The notes: a model not told the origin generated them from the letters alone. Positions 24,461 through 33,832 are shown, counted from the first letter of the stretch. The stretch is DNA of 48,297 nt from Elusimicrobia bacterium CG1_02_37_114 (GCA_001871125.1 MNXB01000003.1:1-48297); one strand, 5' to 3'. Program-made: numbers and translations.

Positions 24461-25477
24461 ATGATTCTGATATTGAAGAAAGGTGTTGCAGAAAAAGAGT
24501 ACAATCATATCTTGGATAAAATCAAGGAGTTAGGTTTTACGCCTCATATTTCAAAAGGCGTCAAAAAGACGATTGTTGGAATGATTGGCGAACTGGCAGA
24601 AAGATACCGGGAAGTATTTGAATCAATGCCCGGTATTGAATCGGTGACAGATATAGAAAAACCGTTTAAACTTGCAAGTCGTGAATTTAAGGAAGAATCA
24701 ACAGTTGTAAATGTCGGGAATGGCGTCCAAGTAGGTGCTAAGGAAATAGTCGTTATGGCTGGGCCCTGTGCTGTGGAAAATAGAGAGTTATTAATCAAAA
24801 TTGCAAAATTTGTGAAACGTGCCGGTGCAAAAGTATTGCGCGGCGGTGCATTCAAGCCGAGGACATCGCCTTACAGTTTCCAGGGGCTGGGCGAGGAGGG
24901 TTTGAAATATCTTGCTGAGTCGGGGAAGGAATCCGGACTGGTTGTTGTCACGGAAGTAATGGCTCCGGACCAGGTAGAAGTTGTTTCAAAATATGCTGAT
25001 GTTTTACAGATTGGCACCCGGAACATACAGAACTATGACTTATTAAAGGAAGTGGGTAGAAACAAAAAGCCTGTGCTATTAAAACGCGGTATGGCGACGA
25101 CAGTTAAAGAATGGTTAATGTCAGCAGAATATATTCTATCCCAGGGTAATTATGATATAATACTTTGTGAACGGGGTATAAGAACATTTGAAGATTCAAC
25201 GAGATACACACTTGATTTAAACGCAGTGCCTATTGTGAAAAAATACAGCCATTTACCGGTAATAGTGGACCCGAGTCACGGTGTCGGTGTGAGAGAACAT
25301 ATACCGACGATGGCGAAAGCTGCCGTTGCTGCAGGCTGTGACGGACTTTTAATTGAAGTCCACCCCAACCCGGAAGAGGCATTGTCAGACGGGCCGCAGA
25401 GTTTGTTGTTTGAGCAGTTTGAAAAACTTATGTTAGAATTAAAACCGGTTGCAGAGGCAGTCGGGAGAAGGATATGA
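24461..25477 (+). CDS. aroF: 3-deoxy-7-phosphoheptulonate (DAHP) synthase, AroF/beta type
   Basis: This is the first step of the shikimate pathway: phosphoenolpyruvate plus erythrose 4-phosphate. An N-terminal ferredoxin-like regulatory domain (residues 1-70, [20 protein letters not shown]) precedes the TIM barrel with [47 protein letters not shown] and the metal-site motif [12 protein letters not shown]. At 338 residues it is a standard AroF (type I beta). An AGGGAGA site precedes ATG 24461, 12 bases after res, and its end overlaps nadK by four bases. With pheA and hisC upstream it forms a phenylalanine/tyrosine gene group that the defence cassette divides. Confidence 0.94.
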   Translation: MILILKKGVAEKEYNHILDKIKELGFTPHISKGVKKTIVGMIGELAERYREVFESMPGIESVTDIEKPFKLASREFKEESTVVNVGNGVQVGAKEIVVMAGPCAVENRELLIKIAKFVKRAGAKVLRGGAFKPRTSPYSFQGLGEEGLKYLAESGKESGLVVVTEVMAPDQVEVVSKYADVLQIGTRNIQNYDLLKEVGRNKKPVLLKRGMATTVKEWLMSAEYILSQGNYDIILCERGIRTFEDSTRYTLDLNAVPIVKKYSHLPVIVDPSHGVGVREHIPTMAKAAVAAGCDGLLIEVHPNPEEALSDGPQSLLFEQFEKLMLELKPVAEAVGRRI

Positions 25478-26286
25478 TATCAAAGATTCTAATTATCTAT
25501 AATCCTGAAAAACCGGAAGCAGTTATGGAAAGCCGGTTGTTGAAGAAATATTTGACGGGTAAGAAAAAACATGTCCTGGTATGTTCAACATCGTTAACTA
25601 AATTTCCAAGAGGAGATTTATGTATAACATTGGGTGGTGACGGCACAATACTGAAAATTGCTCATCGGGTGGCAGGTTTTAATCTTCCTGTTCTGGGCGT
25701 AAACTTTGGTAAAATGGGGTTTCTGGCAGAGTTTGAACAAAAAGATATATTTTCAGTCCTCGGAGATATACTGGCAGGCAGGTATAAAGTTGAAAAGAGA
25801 ACAATGCTTGATGTGGAAATAGCGGGTGAAAAAAAGCATCTTCTGGCACTGAACGACTGTGTCGTCCGCTCAGGCGCTTCCGGAAGAGTGATTTTACTGA
25901 ATGCAAAAGTTGATGCTCAATTCGTTACTAAATATTTATGTGATGGTCTGATTGTATCAACACCGACAGGGACGACAGCGTATTCTTTCTCAGCGGGTGG
26001 TCCGATTATCCATCCGCAGGCGCCGGTATTTGTGGTTACCCCCCTGTGTCCCTGTAACATTGTTCAGAGACCATTGGTTGTACCCTGTAAGAAAAGTATT
26101 TTAATAGAAATACCAAAATATAAATTCAATAAGGACATAATGCTCTCGCTTGACGGGCAGAGAAATTTTGTTATGAGACCCGGACAGAAAATATTGATAA
26201 ATGAAGCCAAAGAAAAATTCAATCTGATAACCAGGACCGGGAAGAGTTATTTTGACGTCCTGCGGAATAAACTGAAATGGGATTGA
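25474..26286 (+). CDS. nadK: NAD kinase
   Basis: This enzyme phosphorylates NAD to NADP. The GGDGTILK motif is near residue 49, the GFLAEF strand near 79, [26 protein letters not shown] near 154 and SLDGQ near 224. In most relatives the phrase after VTP reads ICPH; here it is [14 protein letters not shown], a small change near the substrate site. Length (270 aa) is normal. It overlaps aroF by ATGA and is followed by recN after four bases; nadK next to recN is a frequent arrangement in bacteria. Confidence 0.94.
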   Translation: MISKILIIYNPEKPEAVMESRLLKKYLTGKKKHVLVCSTSLTKFPRGDLCITLGGDGTILKIAHRVAGFNLPVLGVNFGKMGFLAEFEQKDIFSVLGDILAGRYKVEKRTMLDVEIAGEKKHLLALNDCVVRSGASGRVILLNAKVDAQFVTKYLCDGLIVSTPTGTTAYSFSAGGPIIHPQAPVFVVTPLCPCNIVQRPLVVPCKKSILIEIPKYKFNKDIMLSLDGQRNFVMRPGQKILINEAKEKFNLITRTGKSYFDVLRNKLKWD

Positions 26287-26290
26287 AAAA

Positions 26291-27976
26291 ATGCTGAGGG
26301 AATTGAGGATAAACAATTACGCGATTATTGAATCTTTAAAACTTGAGATGGCTGACGGGCTGAATGTTTTTACCGGTGAGACGGGTGCGGGCAAATCAAT
26401 CATAATTGAATCTGTTGAGATTATATTGGGTTCACGCTGTTCCTCTGAAGTCATTCGTAAAGGTGCAGAAAAATCAGTGGTATCCGCTGTATTTGATATT
26501 AATGGGCACTCTGAATTGAAGCAGGTTTTACAGGAAAAGGGTATTATAGATGCGGGGAACGACACGCTCATAATTCGCAGAGAGATGGATACATCGGGGA
26601 AATCAAAATGTTATTGCAATGATGAACCGGTTACGTTGAACCTGTTAAGAGAGATTGGAGACATGCTGGTTGATATACACGGTCAGTATGACCATCAGGT
26701 TTTACTTAAACCGATTAATCAACTGAACTTTCTTGACCGCTACAGCGGTTTATCGTCAATAAGGGCAGAAGTGAGTGAACTATACGGAGAATATCAGGGT
26801 ATTCTTGAGGAGATAAATTCGTTGAAACTGAACAAGAGCGAGAGGGAACACAAAATTGATCTTTACAAATTCCAGTTGAAGGAAATAGACGATGTGGGGT
26901 TGAAAAGAAATGAAGATGAAGAAATAGAAGGAATATTGCCCCAGTTAAAAAATGCAGATAAACTGAAAAACCTGGCAAGTGAGGCATGTCAGTATATCTT
27001 GAGGGAAGACAATTCTTTACTGGACAGGCTGAATAAAGTAGCGAGAATATACGAGGACATTGGCAGAATAACAGGGAACATTCAATCAAATCATGCTGAA
27101 CTGGAAAATATGATTTCGCGACTGAAGGATATTGCGGGTGACCTTGAAAAATTCTGCTCAAGGATGGACGTTGACCCGAAGGAACTGGATAAATTTATTG
27201 ACCGGAAAGATTTAATAATCCGGCTGAAAAAGAAATACGGGCAATCCGTAAGCGATATACTTTCCTATCGTGATAAAATTAAATCCGAACTGGATAAATT
27301 GCACAACAGCGAAGAAAACATAATTGACTTAGAGAAGAAAGCTAAAACCGTAGAAGAGAAACTCAATGATTTATGTGCAAAATTATCTTCTGAAAGAGGG
27401 AAATCTGCCGGAAAACTTGAAGGGTCAGTTGAAAAGGTAATACAGGAACTTGGTATGGAGAAGGCAGGATTTAAGATAAAAATTGATAAGGGAATGGCAC
27501 AGGAAGGAATGCCTAAAATAACTGCCACTGGTTGGGACAACGTGGAATTCCTGTTTTCGGCTAATGCAGGAGAAGATTTAAAACCATTGAGAGAAATCGC
27601 TTCCGGCGGAGAAATGTCCAGGACAATGCTCGCTCTGAAGACAGTATTAGGCGGGGCTGATAATATACCAATAATGATATTTGATGAAATTGATTCCGGT
27701 GTCGGCGGCCCTATGGGACAGGTGATTGGTGAGAAGCTGGCACAGTTGTCAAAAGACCATCAGGTATTTTGTATAACGCACCTGGCACAGATTGCATGTT
27801 TTGCAGATAAACATATTAAAGTTGAAAAAGAAGTCAGGTCAGGAAGAACCTATACTGTAATTTCCAGCCTCACAGAATCCGAAAAAGTTGAAGAGGTTGC
27901 CCGTATGTTAAGCGGTAAGGAAATTACCGCTGTTTCGCGCAAACATGCAAAAGAATTGATACTCCAGACACAATAG
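26291..27976 (+). CDS. recN: DNA repair protein RecN
   Basis: This SMC-like ATPase acts in double-strand break repair. Walker A FTGETGAGKSIIIES is near residue 28, a long coiled-coil region spans about 155-370, the signature ASGGEMSRTMLALK is near 438, and Walker B MIFDEIDSGVGG plus the FCITHLAQIA switch follow. Length (561 aa) is full. The gene closes the aroF-nadK-recN run; its stop is followed four bases later by a nested palindromic repeat that may act as the transcript end. Confidence 0.95.
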   Translation: MLRELRINNYAIIESLKLEMADGLNVFTGETGAGKSIIIESVEIILGSRCSSEVIRKGAEKSVVSAVFDINGHSELKQVLQEKGIIDAGNDTLIIRREMDTSGKSKCYCNDEPVTLNLLREIGDMLVDIHGQYDHQVLLKPINQLNFLDRYSGLSSIRAEVSELYGEYQGILEEINSLKLNKSEREHKIDLYKFQLKEIDDVGLKRNEDEEIEGILPQLKNADKLKNLASEACQYILREDNSLLDRLNKVARIYEDIGRITGNIQSNHAELENMISRLKDIAGDLEKFCSRMDVDPKELDKFIDRKDLIIRLKKKYGQSVSDILSYRDKIKSELDKLHNSEENIIDLEKKAKTVEEKLNDLCAKLSSERGKSAGKLEGSVEKVIQELGMEKAGFKIKIDKGMAQEGMPKITATGWDNVEFLFSANAGEDLKPLREIASGGEMSRTMLALKTVLGGADNIPIMIFDEIDSGVGGPMGQVIGEKLAQLSKDHQVFCITHLAQIACFADKHIKVEKEVRSGRTYTVISSLTESEKVEEVARMLSGKEITAVSRKHAKELILQTQ

Positions 27977-27979
27977 TAC

Positions 27980-28024
27980 AATCCCCCTTATTCCCCCTTT
28001 AATAAAGGGGGATGTTAGGGGATT
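27980..28024. repeat. Nested palindromic repeat (AATCCCC...GGGGATT family)
   Basis: Outer arms AATCCCC (27980-27986) and GGGGATT (28018-28024) surround the core TCCCCCTTT/AATAAAGGGGGA (27992-28012). The element is the same design as 16689-16735 and fills the recN to radical-SAM gap. Confidence 0.8.
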
Positions 28025-28036
28025 AGGAAAAAATTA

Positions 28037-28945
28037 ATGATAAAATACATCAATTATAATTGTAAAACAATCCTGAACAGGACAAAACCTGCAGGGGTTG
28101 ACCCTTTTATCGGGACAGTGAACCCATATACGGGTTGCGAGCATGGATGCAGGTATTGCTATGTCCAATCAGAAAAATATCTGCCTTACAAAACCCCGGA
28201 TGAACTGTTTTATACCGTGAAGATAAAAGACAATGCTCCGGCATTATTGAATTATGCACTGGAAAAAACTTCCCAGGGTATGATATGCATAGGCTCTTCG
28301 GCAGACCCTTACCAGCCTGCAGAAAAGGAATACTTGATAACGCGTGAAATATTGAATATAATAAATCGTCATCAATTTTCCGTACATATATTTACGAAAT
28401 CCGACCTTATCACCAGGGACCTGGATATATTAAAAGATTTAGCTAAAAGAGTTACCGTGCTTGTATCGTTTTCAATTATCACGCTGGATAAAAATATTGT
28501 TGATGTATTTGAACCGAATGCGCCGGAACCAAAAAAACGTATCAATGCAATGAATAAATTGAGCGAGAACGGAATAACTGTCGGTTGTTCAATAATGCCC
28601 ATTCTGCCTTATATAACGGATAAATTAGATAATCCTGCGGATAACGGGAGTCTTGAAGAATTAATAAGAACCGTCAAATCCAACGGTGCTAAATATGTGT
28701 GGTCGGGATGTTTAACCCTTCGAGATAAACAGCGCCAGAGATATGAGAGTATTCTTTCGGACAGATTTAAACCATTAATAGGAAAATATCGTTTCCTGTA
28801 TAGTGCCAGAATCAGTCCTGAAGAAAAATATTGTAACAGGTTGCACTACAGGATTGAGGAACTTTTAGATAAATACAATCTTGAACATGATTTTTCAGTT
28901 GAAAATACTTTAAAGGTAGTTCAACCAGAATTCAGTTTTGTTTAA
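28037..28945 (+). CDS. SPL-like radical SAM protein with one KLDNPAD insertion
   Basis: This 302-residue radical SAM enzyme resembles the group related to spore photoproduct lyase (also labelled Rv2578c-like). The cluster motif is GCEHGCRYCYVQS near residue 35-47, preceded by FIGTVNPYTGC. Further family phrases are IGSSADPYQPAEKEY near 85, IFTKSDLITRDLDIL near 117 and EPNAPEPKKRINAMNKLSENGI near 160. After PILPYIT the protein reads DKLDNPADN, one copy of the 21-base unit also present twice in pgi. The substrate is unknown. The neighbouring kor operon gives no clear functional link. Confidence 0.85.
   Translation: MIKYINYNCKTILNRTKPAGVDPFIGTVNPYTGCEHGCRYCYVQSEKYLPYKTPDELFYTVKIKDNAPALLNYALEKTSQGMICIGSSADPYQPAEKEYLITREILNIINRHQFSVHIFTKSDLITRDLDILKDLAKRVTVLVSFSIITLDKNIVDVFEPNAPEPKKRINAMNKLSENGITVGCSIMPILPYITDKLDNPADNGSLEELIRTVKSNGAKYVWSGCLTLRDKQRQRYESILSDRFKPLIGKYRFLYSARISPEEKYCNRLHYRIEELLDKYNLEHDFSVENTLKVVQPEFSFV
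28619..28639 (+). repeat. Single 21-base KLDNPAD unit inside the radical SAM gene
   Basis: The unit is identical to those in pgi and at 293-313, and again reads in the KLDNPAD frame. The word GGATAA occurs on both sides (from 28618 and from 28639), so the insertion is flanked by a short direct repeat. Confidence 0.9.
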
Positions 28946-28961
28946 CTGGACGTTTAATTAT

Positions 28962-29165
28962 ATGTCGGCAAAAATAGATAAAGAAAGATGTAAGGGTTGT
29001 GAACTCTGCGTGTTTTACTGTCCGCAGAAATGTCTGAAGTTATCTGAAGTTTTAAATATGTCAGGATACAGGCCCGCAGAACTTATCAATGAAGAGAGTT
29101 GTAATAGCTGCGGTATGTGTTATATAATGTGTCCGGACTATACAATAGAAATTATAAAAGGCTAA
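28962..29165 (+). CDS. korD: 2-oxoacid:ferredoxin oxidoreductase, delta (ferredoxin) subunit
   Basis: This is a 67-residue two-cluster ferredoxin. CKGCELCVFYCP near residues 9-20 and CNSCGMCYIMCP near 45-56 each supply a 4Fe-4S site, and the pair carries electrons out of the oxidoreductase core. The start is ATG 28962 (MSAKIDKERCKGC). The gene opens the kor operon; the stop codon falls inside a dispersed repeat (29157-29178). The substrate could be 2-oxoglutarate or a branched-chain 2-oxoacid; 2-oxoglutarate is favoured by gene order (delta-alpha-beta-gamma). Confidence 0.88.
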   Translation: MSAKIDKERCKGCELCVFYCPQKCLKLSEVLNMSGYRPAELINEESCNSCGMCYIMCPDYTIEIIKG

Positions 29166-29210
29166 AGCCTTAATTCCGAAACCGGAGTTAATCCTTTAGG
29201 ATTTTACTTG
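29157..29210. repeat. Composite palindromic repeat between korD and korA
   Basis: The left part (29157-29178) contains the palindrome AAGGCTAAAGCCTT and is identical over 22 bases to 35505-35526. The right part (29184-29210, TTAATCCTTTAGGATTTTACTTG in its core) matches 336-361 in inverse orientation. The element carries the korD stop at its left end and runs to one base before the korA start. Confidence 0.8.
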
Positions 29211-29211
29211 A

Positions 29212-30264
29212 ATGAAAAAGATATTAATGCAGGGGAACGTAGCATTGTGTGAAGGAGCAATTGCTGCCGGTTTAGATGCATATTTTGGTTACCCAATCAC
29301 ACCGCAGAATGAAGTCGCAGTACATATGTCAAGAAGAATGCGTGAACTTAATAGAGTTTTCATTCAAGCCGAGAGTGAAATTGCAGCGATAAACATGGTG
29401 TTTGGCGTATCCATAACCGGCAAGCGGGCTATGACATCCTCTTCATCACCCGGAATAAGTCTCAAGCAGGAAGGCATATCCTATTTATGCGGTTGTGAAC
29501 TGCCCGGTGTTATTGCTAACATTCAACGCGGGGGACCCGGTCTCGGCAATATCAGTGGTTCGCAGGGTGATTATTTCCAGGCGGTAAAAGGCGGCGGTCA
29601 CGGGGATTATCGTATGATTACGCTTGCCCCTGCTTCAGTGCAGGAAGTCTATGATTTTGCTTATTTATCATTTGACCTTACTGAAAAATACCACAATCCT
29701 GTACTGATACTTATGGATGGTTATACCGGACAGATGATGGAACCGGTGCAACGGACGGACCGTCCCCCGATACCCGCTAAAAAATATAAAAAGGACTGGG
29801 TACTGGATGGATGTAAAGGTAGAGAACCGCGGAAAATAAGGTCACTCCTGATGAATGAAGGAGAGTTAGAGGAGTTAAACTGGAAATTGAAAAAGAAATA
29901 TGACAAAATTACAGATACTGAAATCCGCGTGGAAACTATAAATACAAATTCAGTAAAAAAATTAGATGTTATACTTATTGCTTTTGGTGTAGCATCAAGA
30001 GTTTGTAAAGGCGCAATGAATATTGCACGGGAAAAGGGTAAAAAAGTTGGTTTGATAAGGCCGCTTACTCTATGGCCCTTTCCGTATAAGACCATAGAGA
30101 AACTTGCGAAAAAAACAAAGAAAATTCTGGTAGTGGAGATGAACCTCGGGCAAATGGTTGAAGATGTAAAGATTGCAGTGGGCGATAAATGCAAGGTGGA
30201 ATTTTTAGGCAGACCCGGCGGTTCAATCGTCAACCAGGATGAGATATTTTCAAAAATCAAATGA
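29212..30264 (+). CDS. korA: 2-oxoacid:ferredoxin oxidoreductase, alpha subunit
   Basis: This subunit, together with the beta subunit, oxidatively decarboxylates a 2-oxoacid to acyl-CoA and reduces ferredoxin. The N-terminal pyrimidine-binding domain (GNVALCEGAIAAGLDAYFGYPITPQNEV, residues 6-33) with QAESEIAAINMVFGVSITGKRAMTSSSSPG near 56 is followed by the transketolase C-terminal-like domain (VKKLDVILIAFGVASRVCKGA near 245). Length (350 aa) is typical. There is no clear ribosome site because the repeat module runs to the start. The stop overlaps korB by four bases. The fold and operon are secure; the substrate is inferred. Confidence 0.92.
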   Translation: MKKILMQGNVALCEGAIAAGLDAYFGYPITPQNEVAVHMSRRMRELNRVFIQAESEIAAINMVFGVSITGKRAMTSSSSPGISLKQEGISYLCGCELPGVIANIQRGGPGLGNISGSQGDYFQAVKGGGHGDYRMITLAPASVQEVYDFAYLSFDLTEKYHNPVLILMDGYTGQMMEPVQRTDRPPIPAKKYKKDWVLDGCKGREPRKIRSLLMNEGELEELNWKLKKKYDKITDTEIRVETINTNSVKKLDVILIAFGVASRVCKGAMNIAREKGKKVGLIRPLTLWPFPYKTIEKLAKKTKKILVVEMNLGQMVEDVKIAVGDKCKVEFLGRPGGSIVNQDEIFSKIK

Positions 30265-31001
30265 CAAAAATACTTAAAAGACCGGATAGTTTAAAACCAG
30301 CCAGGCACCTGTATTGTGCCGGTTGCGGTCACGGTATAATCCACAGGTTAGTAGCAGAGGTTATTGATGAACTGAATGTTCGGGAGATAACCATTGGAAT
30401 AGCGCCTGTAGGTTGTGCTGTCTTTGCATATGACTATTTCAATTTTGATGTGACGGAAGCAGCACACGGCAGACCGCCTGCGGTTGCCACCGGCATAAAA
30501 CGGGTTTTACCTGACAGAATAGTATTTACATATCAGGGTGACGGCGATTTAGCGGCGATTGGCACTGCAGAGATAGTCCACGCAGCAACCCGCGGAGAGA
30601 ACATAACAGTAATATTTGTTAATAATACAACTTATGGTATGACAGGTGGTCAGATGGCACCGACCACGGTGATAGGGCAAAAAACCGCCACGACTCCATT
30701 CGGCCGCAGACCGGAATATGAGGGATATCCGATAAAAATATGTGAATTGTTGAGTTCAACTGAGGGTGTATGTTATTTAGAACGTGTTAGCGTTAATAAT
30801 CCCAAAAACGTTATAAGAGCAAAGAAATCAATAAAAAAATCTTTTCAGAACCAGATAGATAAAAGAGGTTTTTCATTGGTAGAGGTTTTATCAATGTGTC
30901 CTGTTAACTGGGGTAAAACACCGATTGAGTCCTGTAAATGGGTTGAAGAAGTTGTAACAAAAACATTTCCTTTAGGTGTATTCAAAGATAAAACAGTATG
31001 A
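30261..31001 (+). CDS. korB: 2-oxoacid:ferredoxin oxidoreductase, beta (TPP) subunit
   Basis: This is the thiamine pyrophosphate subunit. YCAGCGHGIIHRL near residue 14, GDGDLAAIGTAEIVHAA near 94 (the Mg-TPP motif GDGD followed by NNTTYGMTGGQMAPTT near 118) and the C-terminal LSMCPVNWGKTP match 2-oxoglutarate ferredoxin oxidoreductase beta subunits. The cysteine in the CPxNWG phrase is family-typical. It overlaps korA and korC by four bases on each side, so all three are co-translated. Confidence 0.93.
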   Translation: MTKILKRPDSLKPARHLYCAGCGHGIIHRLVAEVIDELNVREITIGIAPVGCAVFAYDYFNFDVTEAAHGRPPAVATGIKRVLPDRIVFTYQGDGDLAAIGTAEIVHAATRGENITVIFVNNTTYGMTGGQMAPTTVIGQKTATTPFGRRPEYEGYPIKICELLSSTEGVCYLERVSVNNPKNVIRAKKSIKKSFQNQIDKRGFSLVEVLSMCPVNWGKTPIESCKWVEEVVTKTFPLGVFKDKTV

Positions 31002-31540
31002 CAAAAAAGAATGTTAGTGTTTCTGAAGATATATTCATAGCAGGTGCCGGCGGGCAGGGAATCCTGCTTTTAGGCAAAATTATTGCGCAGTCTGCAGTTG
31101 AAGAAGATAAGTTTGTTACATATTACCCGACCTATGGCGCGGAAATACGGGGCGGGACGGCAAACTGCAGTGTCAGGATTTCAGATGCAGAAATAAATTC
31201 TCCTGTGGTTACAAGGCCGACAACGTTTATTATAATGAACCAGCAGTCACTGACAAAATTTATTGGTAAAGTTCAAAAAGACAGTTATCTGATTTTAAAT
31301 TCTTTGGGGACGGAGGTAATTAAAGAAGTCCCAGCTAATCACTGTATTTCAATCCCCGCCTCAGAGATAGCACAGAAATTGGGTGATGTAAGGTGTGCTA
31401 ACATTGTTATGCTGGGAGCATATGTAAAACTTAAAAAAATAATTTCCCCGGAAAGTGCTGTAGGTGCAATTAAAAAAGCATTTGAGAATAAACCGGAATT
31501 GATAGAATTAAATCTGAAAGCTTTCAGGGAGGTAAAATAA
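30998..31540 (+). CDS. korC: 2-oxoacid:ferredoxin oxidoreductase, gamma subunit
   Basis: This is the small structural subunit of the complex. IFIAGAGGQGILLLGKIIAQSAV near residue 12, YPTYGAEIRGGTANCSVRIS near 44 and the CANIVMLGAYVK segment near 132 are the family hallmarks. Length (180 aa) is normal. It is the last core kor gene; the GNAT gene follows after two bases, and its ribosome site AGGGAGG lies in the korC end. Confidence 0.93.
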   Translation: MTKKNVSVSEDIFIAGAGGQGILLLGKIIAQSAVEEDKFVTYYPTYGAEIRGGTANCSVRISDAEINSPVVTRPTTFIIMNQQSLTKFIGKVQKDSYLILNSLGTEVIKEVPANHCISIPASEIAQKLGDVRCANIVMLGAYVKLKKIISPESAVGAIKKAFENKPELIELNLKAFREVK

Positions 31541-31542
31541 AA

Positions 31543-31995
31543 TTGAAACTAAGAAAGGCGAAAGTCACCGATGTGTCTCAGATACAGAAGATAATTAATC
31601 AATACGCGGAAAAAAAAATTATGCTGATGAGGTCATTGAACGAAATATATGACAAGATACAGTGTTTCTATGTCATTGAACACATCGGGAAAGTGACGGG
31701 TTGTTGTGCAATGAATATTGTCTGGGACGAACTCGCTGAAATTAAATCGCTGGCAGTTGTGCCGAAGTTCTGTAAAAAAGGATTGGGTACGAAACTTATT
31801 CAACAATGCCATAAAGAGGCGAAAAAACTCGGGGTAAAGAGAGTTTTTGCCCTGACTTACATACCAAAATTCTTCAAAAAGTTCGGATATAAGGAAACCT
31901 CAAGGGAAGAATTGCCTCATAAAATCTGGGCAGAATGTATTAAATGCCCTTTCTTTCCGGACTGCAACGAAATTGCAGTGATTAAGGTCCTCTAA
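31543..31995 (+). CDS. GNAT acetyltransferase of the short ArgA-like type
   Basis: This 150-residue GNAT protein carries LRKAKVTDVSQIQKIINQYAEKK at its start, the acetyl-CoA loop KGLGTKLIQQCHKEAKKLG near residue 83 and the distinctive tail LPHKIWAECIKCPFFPDCNEIAVIK. That tail is, from family memory, typical of the stand-alone N-acetylglutamate synthases of many anaerobes. It would acetylate glutamate for arginine synthesis. The start is TTG 31543, chosen because the AGGGAGG site is well placed. It converges with queC, with one base between the stops. No arg genes are in the window. Confidence 0.75.
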   Translation: MKLRKAKVTDVSQIQKIINQYAEKKIMLMRSLNEIYDKIQCFYVIEHIGKVTGCCAMNIVWDELAEIKSLAVVPKFCKKGLGTKLIQQCHKEAKKLGVKRVFALTYIPKFFKKFGYKETSREELPHKIWAECIKCPFFPDCNEIAVIKVL

Positions 31996-31996
31996 T

Positions 31997-32638
31997 TTAA
32001 GAATTTGCTTCCTGAAAACCTTTTGACCTTAAAATACAGGAATCGCATTTGCCACAGGGCAATCTCCCGCCTGAATAACACGACCAGGTCAATTCAAAAG
32101 GCACATTTAGTTTCTTTCCAAGTCTTATTATTTCTGCCTTTGTTTTGTCAATCAATGGGGTGTGTATTTTTATTTTCTTCCCGGGTATGGCAGTAGATAC
32201 TAATTTATTAAATTGTCTATAATATTCGGGCCTGCAATCTGGATAGCCGGAAAAATCTATTGCATTTGCACCTATGAAGATCGATTCTGCACCAATTGTC
32301 TCTGCTAAAGAAAGTGCAAAAGAAATGAATATCGTATTTCTTGCAGGTACATAAGTGGAAGGGACACCGGTTTTACCAATTTGATTTGCTTTATGGAAAG
32401 GGATTTGCAAACCGCCGTCAATCAATGAACTGCCGCGCCAGGGCAGAGTGAATTTTATTATGTAATAATGGCAGCTGTTGAGTTTTGCAATTTTTTTTGC
32501 CGATATTATCTCTTTTTTATGCCTCTGCCCGTAATCAAATATCAAACAATAACAATCATATTTCTGTTTTTTGGCATAGTAGAGTGTTGTCGTTGAGTCA
32601 AGCCCTCCCGATAACAACACAACAGCTTTATTTATCAT
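31997..32638 (-). CDS. queC: 7-cyano-7-deazaguanine synthase
   Basis: This enzyme makes preQ0 from 7-carboxy-7-deazaguanine with ATP, in queuosine synthesis. The PP-loop VLLSGGLDSTTTLYYA is near residue 7, YVPARNTIFISFALSLAE near 96, DCRPEYYRQFNKL near 138, and the zinc site is CYSGGRLPCGKCDSCILR near 189. Length (213 aa) is normal. It follows queD by three bases on the same strand. No QueE or FolE gene is nearby. Confidence 0.95.
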   Translation of the reverse strand: MINKAVVLLSGGLDSTTTLYYAKKQKYDCYCLIFDYGQRHKKEIISAKKIAKLNSCHYYIIKFTLPWRGSSLIDGGLQIPFHKANQIGKTGVPSTYVPARNTIFISFALSLAETIGAESIFIGANAIDFSGYPDCRPEYYRQFNKLVSTAIPGKKIKIHTPLIDKTKAEIIRLGKKLNVPFELTWSCYSGGRLPCGKCDSCILRSKGFQEANS

Positions 32639-32641
32639 ATT

Positions 32642-32998
32642 TTATTCAGCATAAGTGGCATAGGAATTATCGCTTTCCCACACAGTTACTTTGTAAATTT
32701 CCCGGAAATATTTCGCTATTTGTCTATATATGTATTCAGCAATATTTTCAGCTGTTGGGTTGAGTTTATCAAATGGTGGTGTTTTGTTTAAATACTTGTG
32801 GTCAATTTTAGAAAGAACTTTATCCAGTAACTTTTTTAAGTGAGTAAAATCCATCAGCATACCTGTTTTATTCAATTTTCCCCCTCTCAATGTCACTTCA
32901 ACTTTCCAGTTGTGCCCGTGCAGCGCTTCGCATTTCCCTTTATAATTTCTCAAATTGTGTGCCCCGGAAAAATGTCTGATTACGGTAACTTCATACAT
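32642..32998 (-). CDS. queD: 6-carboxytetrahydropterin synthase
   Basis: This enzyme converts dihydroneopterin triphosphate to 6-carboxytetrahydropterin, the step before QueE. The zinc histidines are in FSGAHNLRNY (near residue 11) and ALHGHNWKVEV (near 27); the catalytic cysteine is in GKCEALHG; the C-terminal glutamate is in VWESDNSYATY. The start was set at ATG 32998 (MYEVTVIRHFS), because upstream codons overlap murI. It is 118 residues long, as expected. Confidence 0.94.
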   Translation of the reverse strand: MYEVTVIRHFSGAHNLRNYKGKCEALHGHNWKVEVTLRGGKLNKTGMLMDFTHLKKLLDKVLSKIDHKYLNKTPPFDKLNPTAENIAEYIYRQIAKYFREIYKVTVWESDNSYATYAE

Positions 32999-33011
32999 AC
33001 TTGTTGTCCCC

Positions 33012-33821
33012 CTAAAACGGTAATTCAATTTTTTTAACATGCCGGATATCTTTTTTCAAGAACTTCCTGCCTAATTTAATGAATTTCTCGGGTGCATCAC
33101 TCACATAGAATTCATACTTTACTTTATTACATTTCAAGGAATTCAGTTTAGTCTTATCCAGCAGGGATTGGACTTCATTTGCTGTTGCTTTCGCCGAATC
33201 AAGAATTACTACGTTTTTGCCCAGCACAGCAGATATAACATTTTTAATCAACGGGTAGTGCGTGCAGCCAAGAATTAATGTATCTATTCTGTCGCGTTTC
33301 AACCCCGATAGATATTCTTTAGCAACTGTCAGGGTTACGGGTTTATTAATCCATCCCTCTTCAACCAATGACACAAATAGTGGACAGGCCTGCGAATAAA
33401 CTGAGATTCTTGACGAATATTTTCTCAACAAATTCTGGTATGCATTGCTCTTAATAGTTGCTTCCGTACCAATCACGCCTATCCTGCCTGATTTTGTTAC
33501 TTTCAATGCCTGTTTGACCGCCGGTTCAATCACACCTATAATAGGTACATTAAATCTTTTGCGGAGTTCAGGTAACGCATTGGAACTTGAAGTATTGCAT
33601 GCAACTACAATAATTTTTACTCTTTTCTTTATAAGAAAATTAGAAATCTGTATGGAATATTTTGTCACGACGTCTTTTGATTTTGTTCCATAGGGCAATC
33701 GTGCAGTGTCACCAAAATATACAAGTGATTCGTGCGGTAATACTTTAATTATTTCTTCTACCACAGTCAATCCGCCTATGCCTGAGTCAAAGACTCCTAT
33801 GGGTAAATTACTTCCCTTCAT
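33012..33821 (-). CDS. murI: Glutamate racemase
   Basis: This enzyme supplies D-glutamate for peptidoglycan. GVFDSGIGGLTVV near residue 8, VYFGDTARLPYG near 36, the first catalytic cysteine in VACNTSSSNALPEL near 75 and the second in LGCTHYPLI near 185 are all present. The start is ATG 33821, preceded by AGGAGATAAT; an upstream in-frame ATG (33851) would overlap the amidase gene and lacks such a site. Length is 269 aa. Eleven bases separate it from the amidase stop, making a cell-wall gene pair. Confidence 0.95.
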   Translation of the reverse strand: MKGSNLPIGVFDSGIGGLTVVEEIIKVLPHESLVYFGDTARLPYGTKSKDVVTKYSIQISNFLIKKRVKIIVVACNTSSSNALPELRKRFNVPIIGVIEPAVKQALKVTKSGRIGVIGTEATIKSNAYQNLLRKYSSRISVYSQACPLFVSLVEEGWINKPVTLTVAKEYLSGLKRDRIDTLILGCTHYPLIKNVISAVLGKNVVILDSAKATANEVQSLLDKTKLNSLKCNKVKYEFYVSDAPEKFIKLGRKFLKKDIRHVKKIELPF

Positions 33822-33832
33822 ATTATCTCCTG

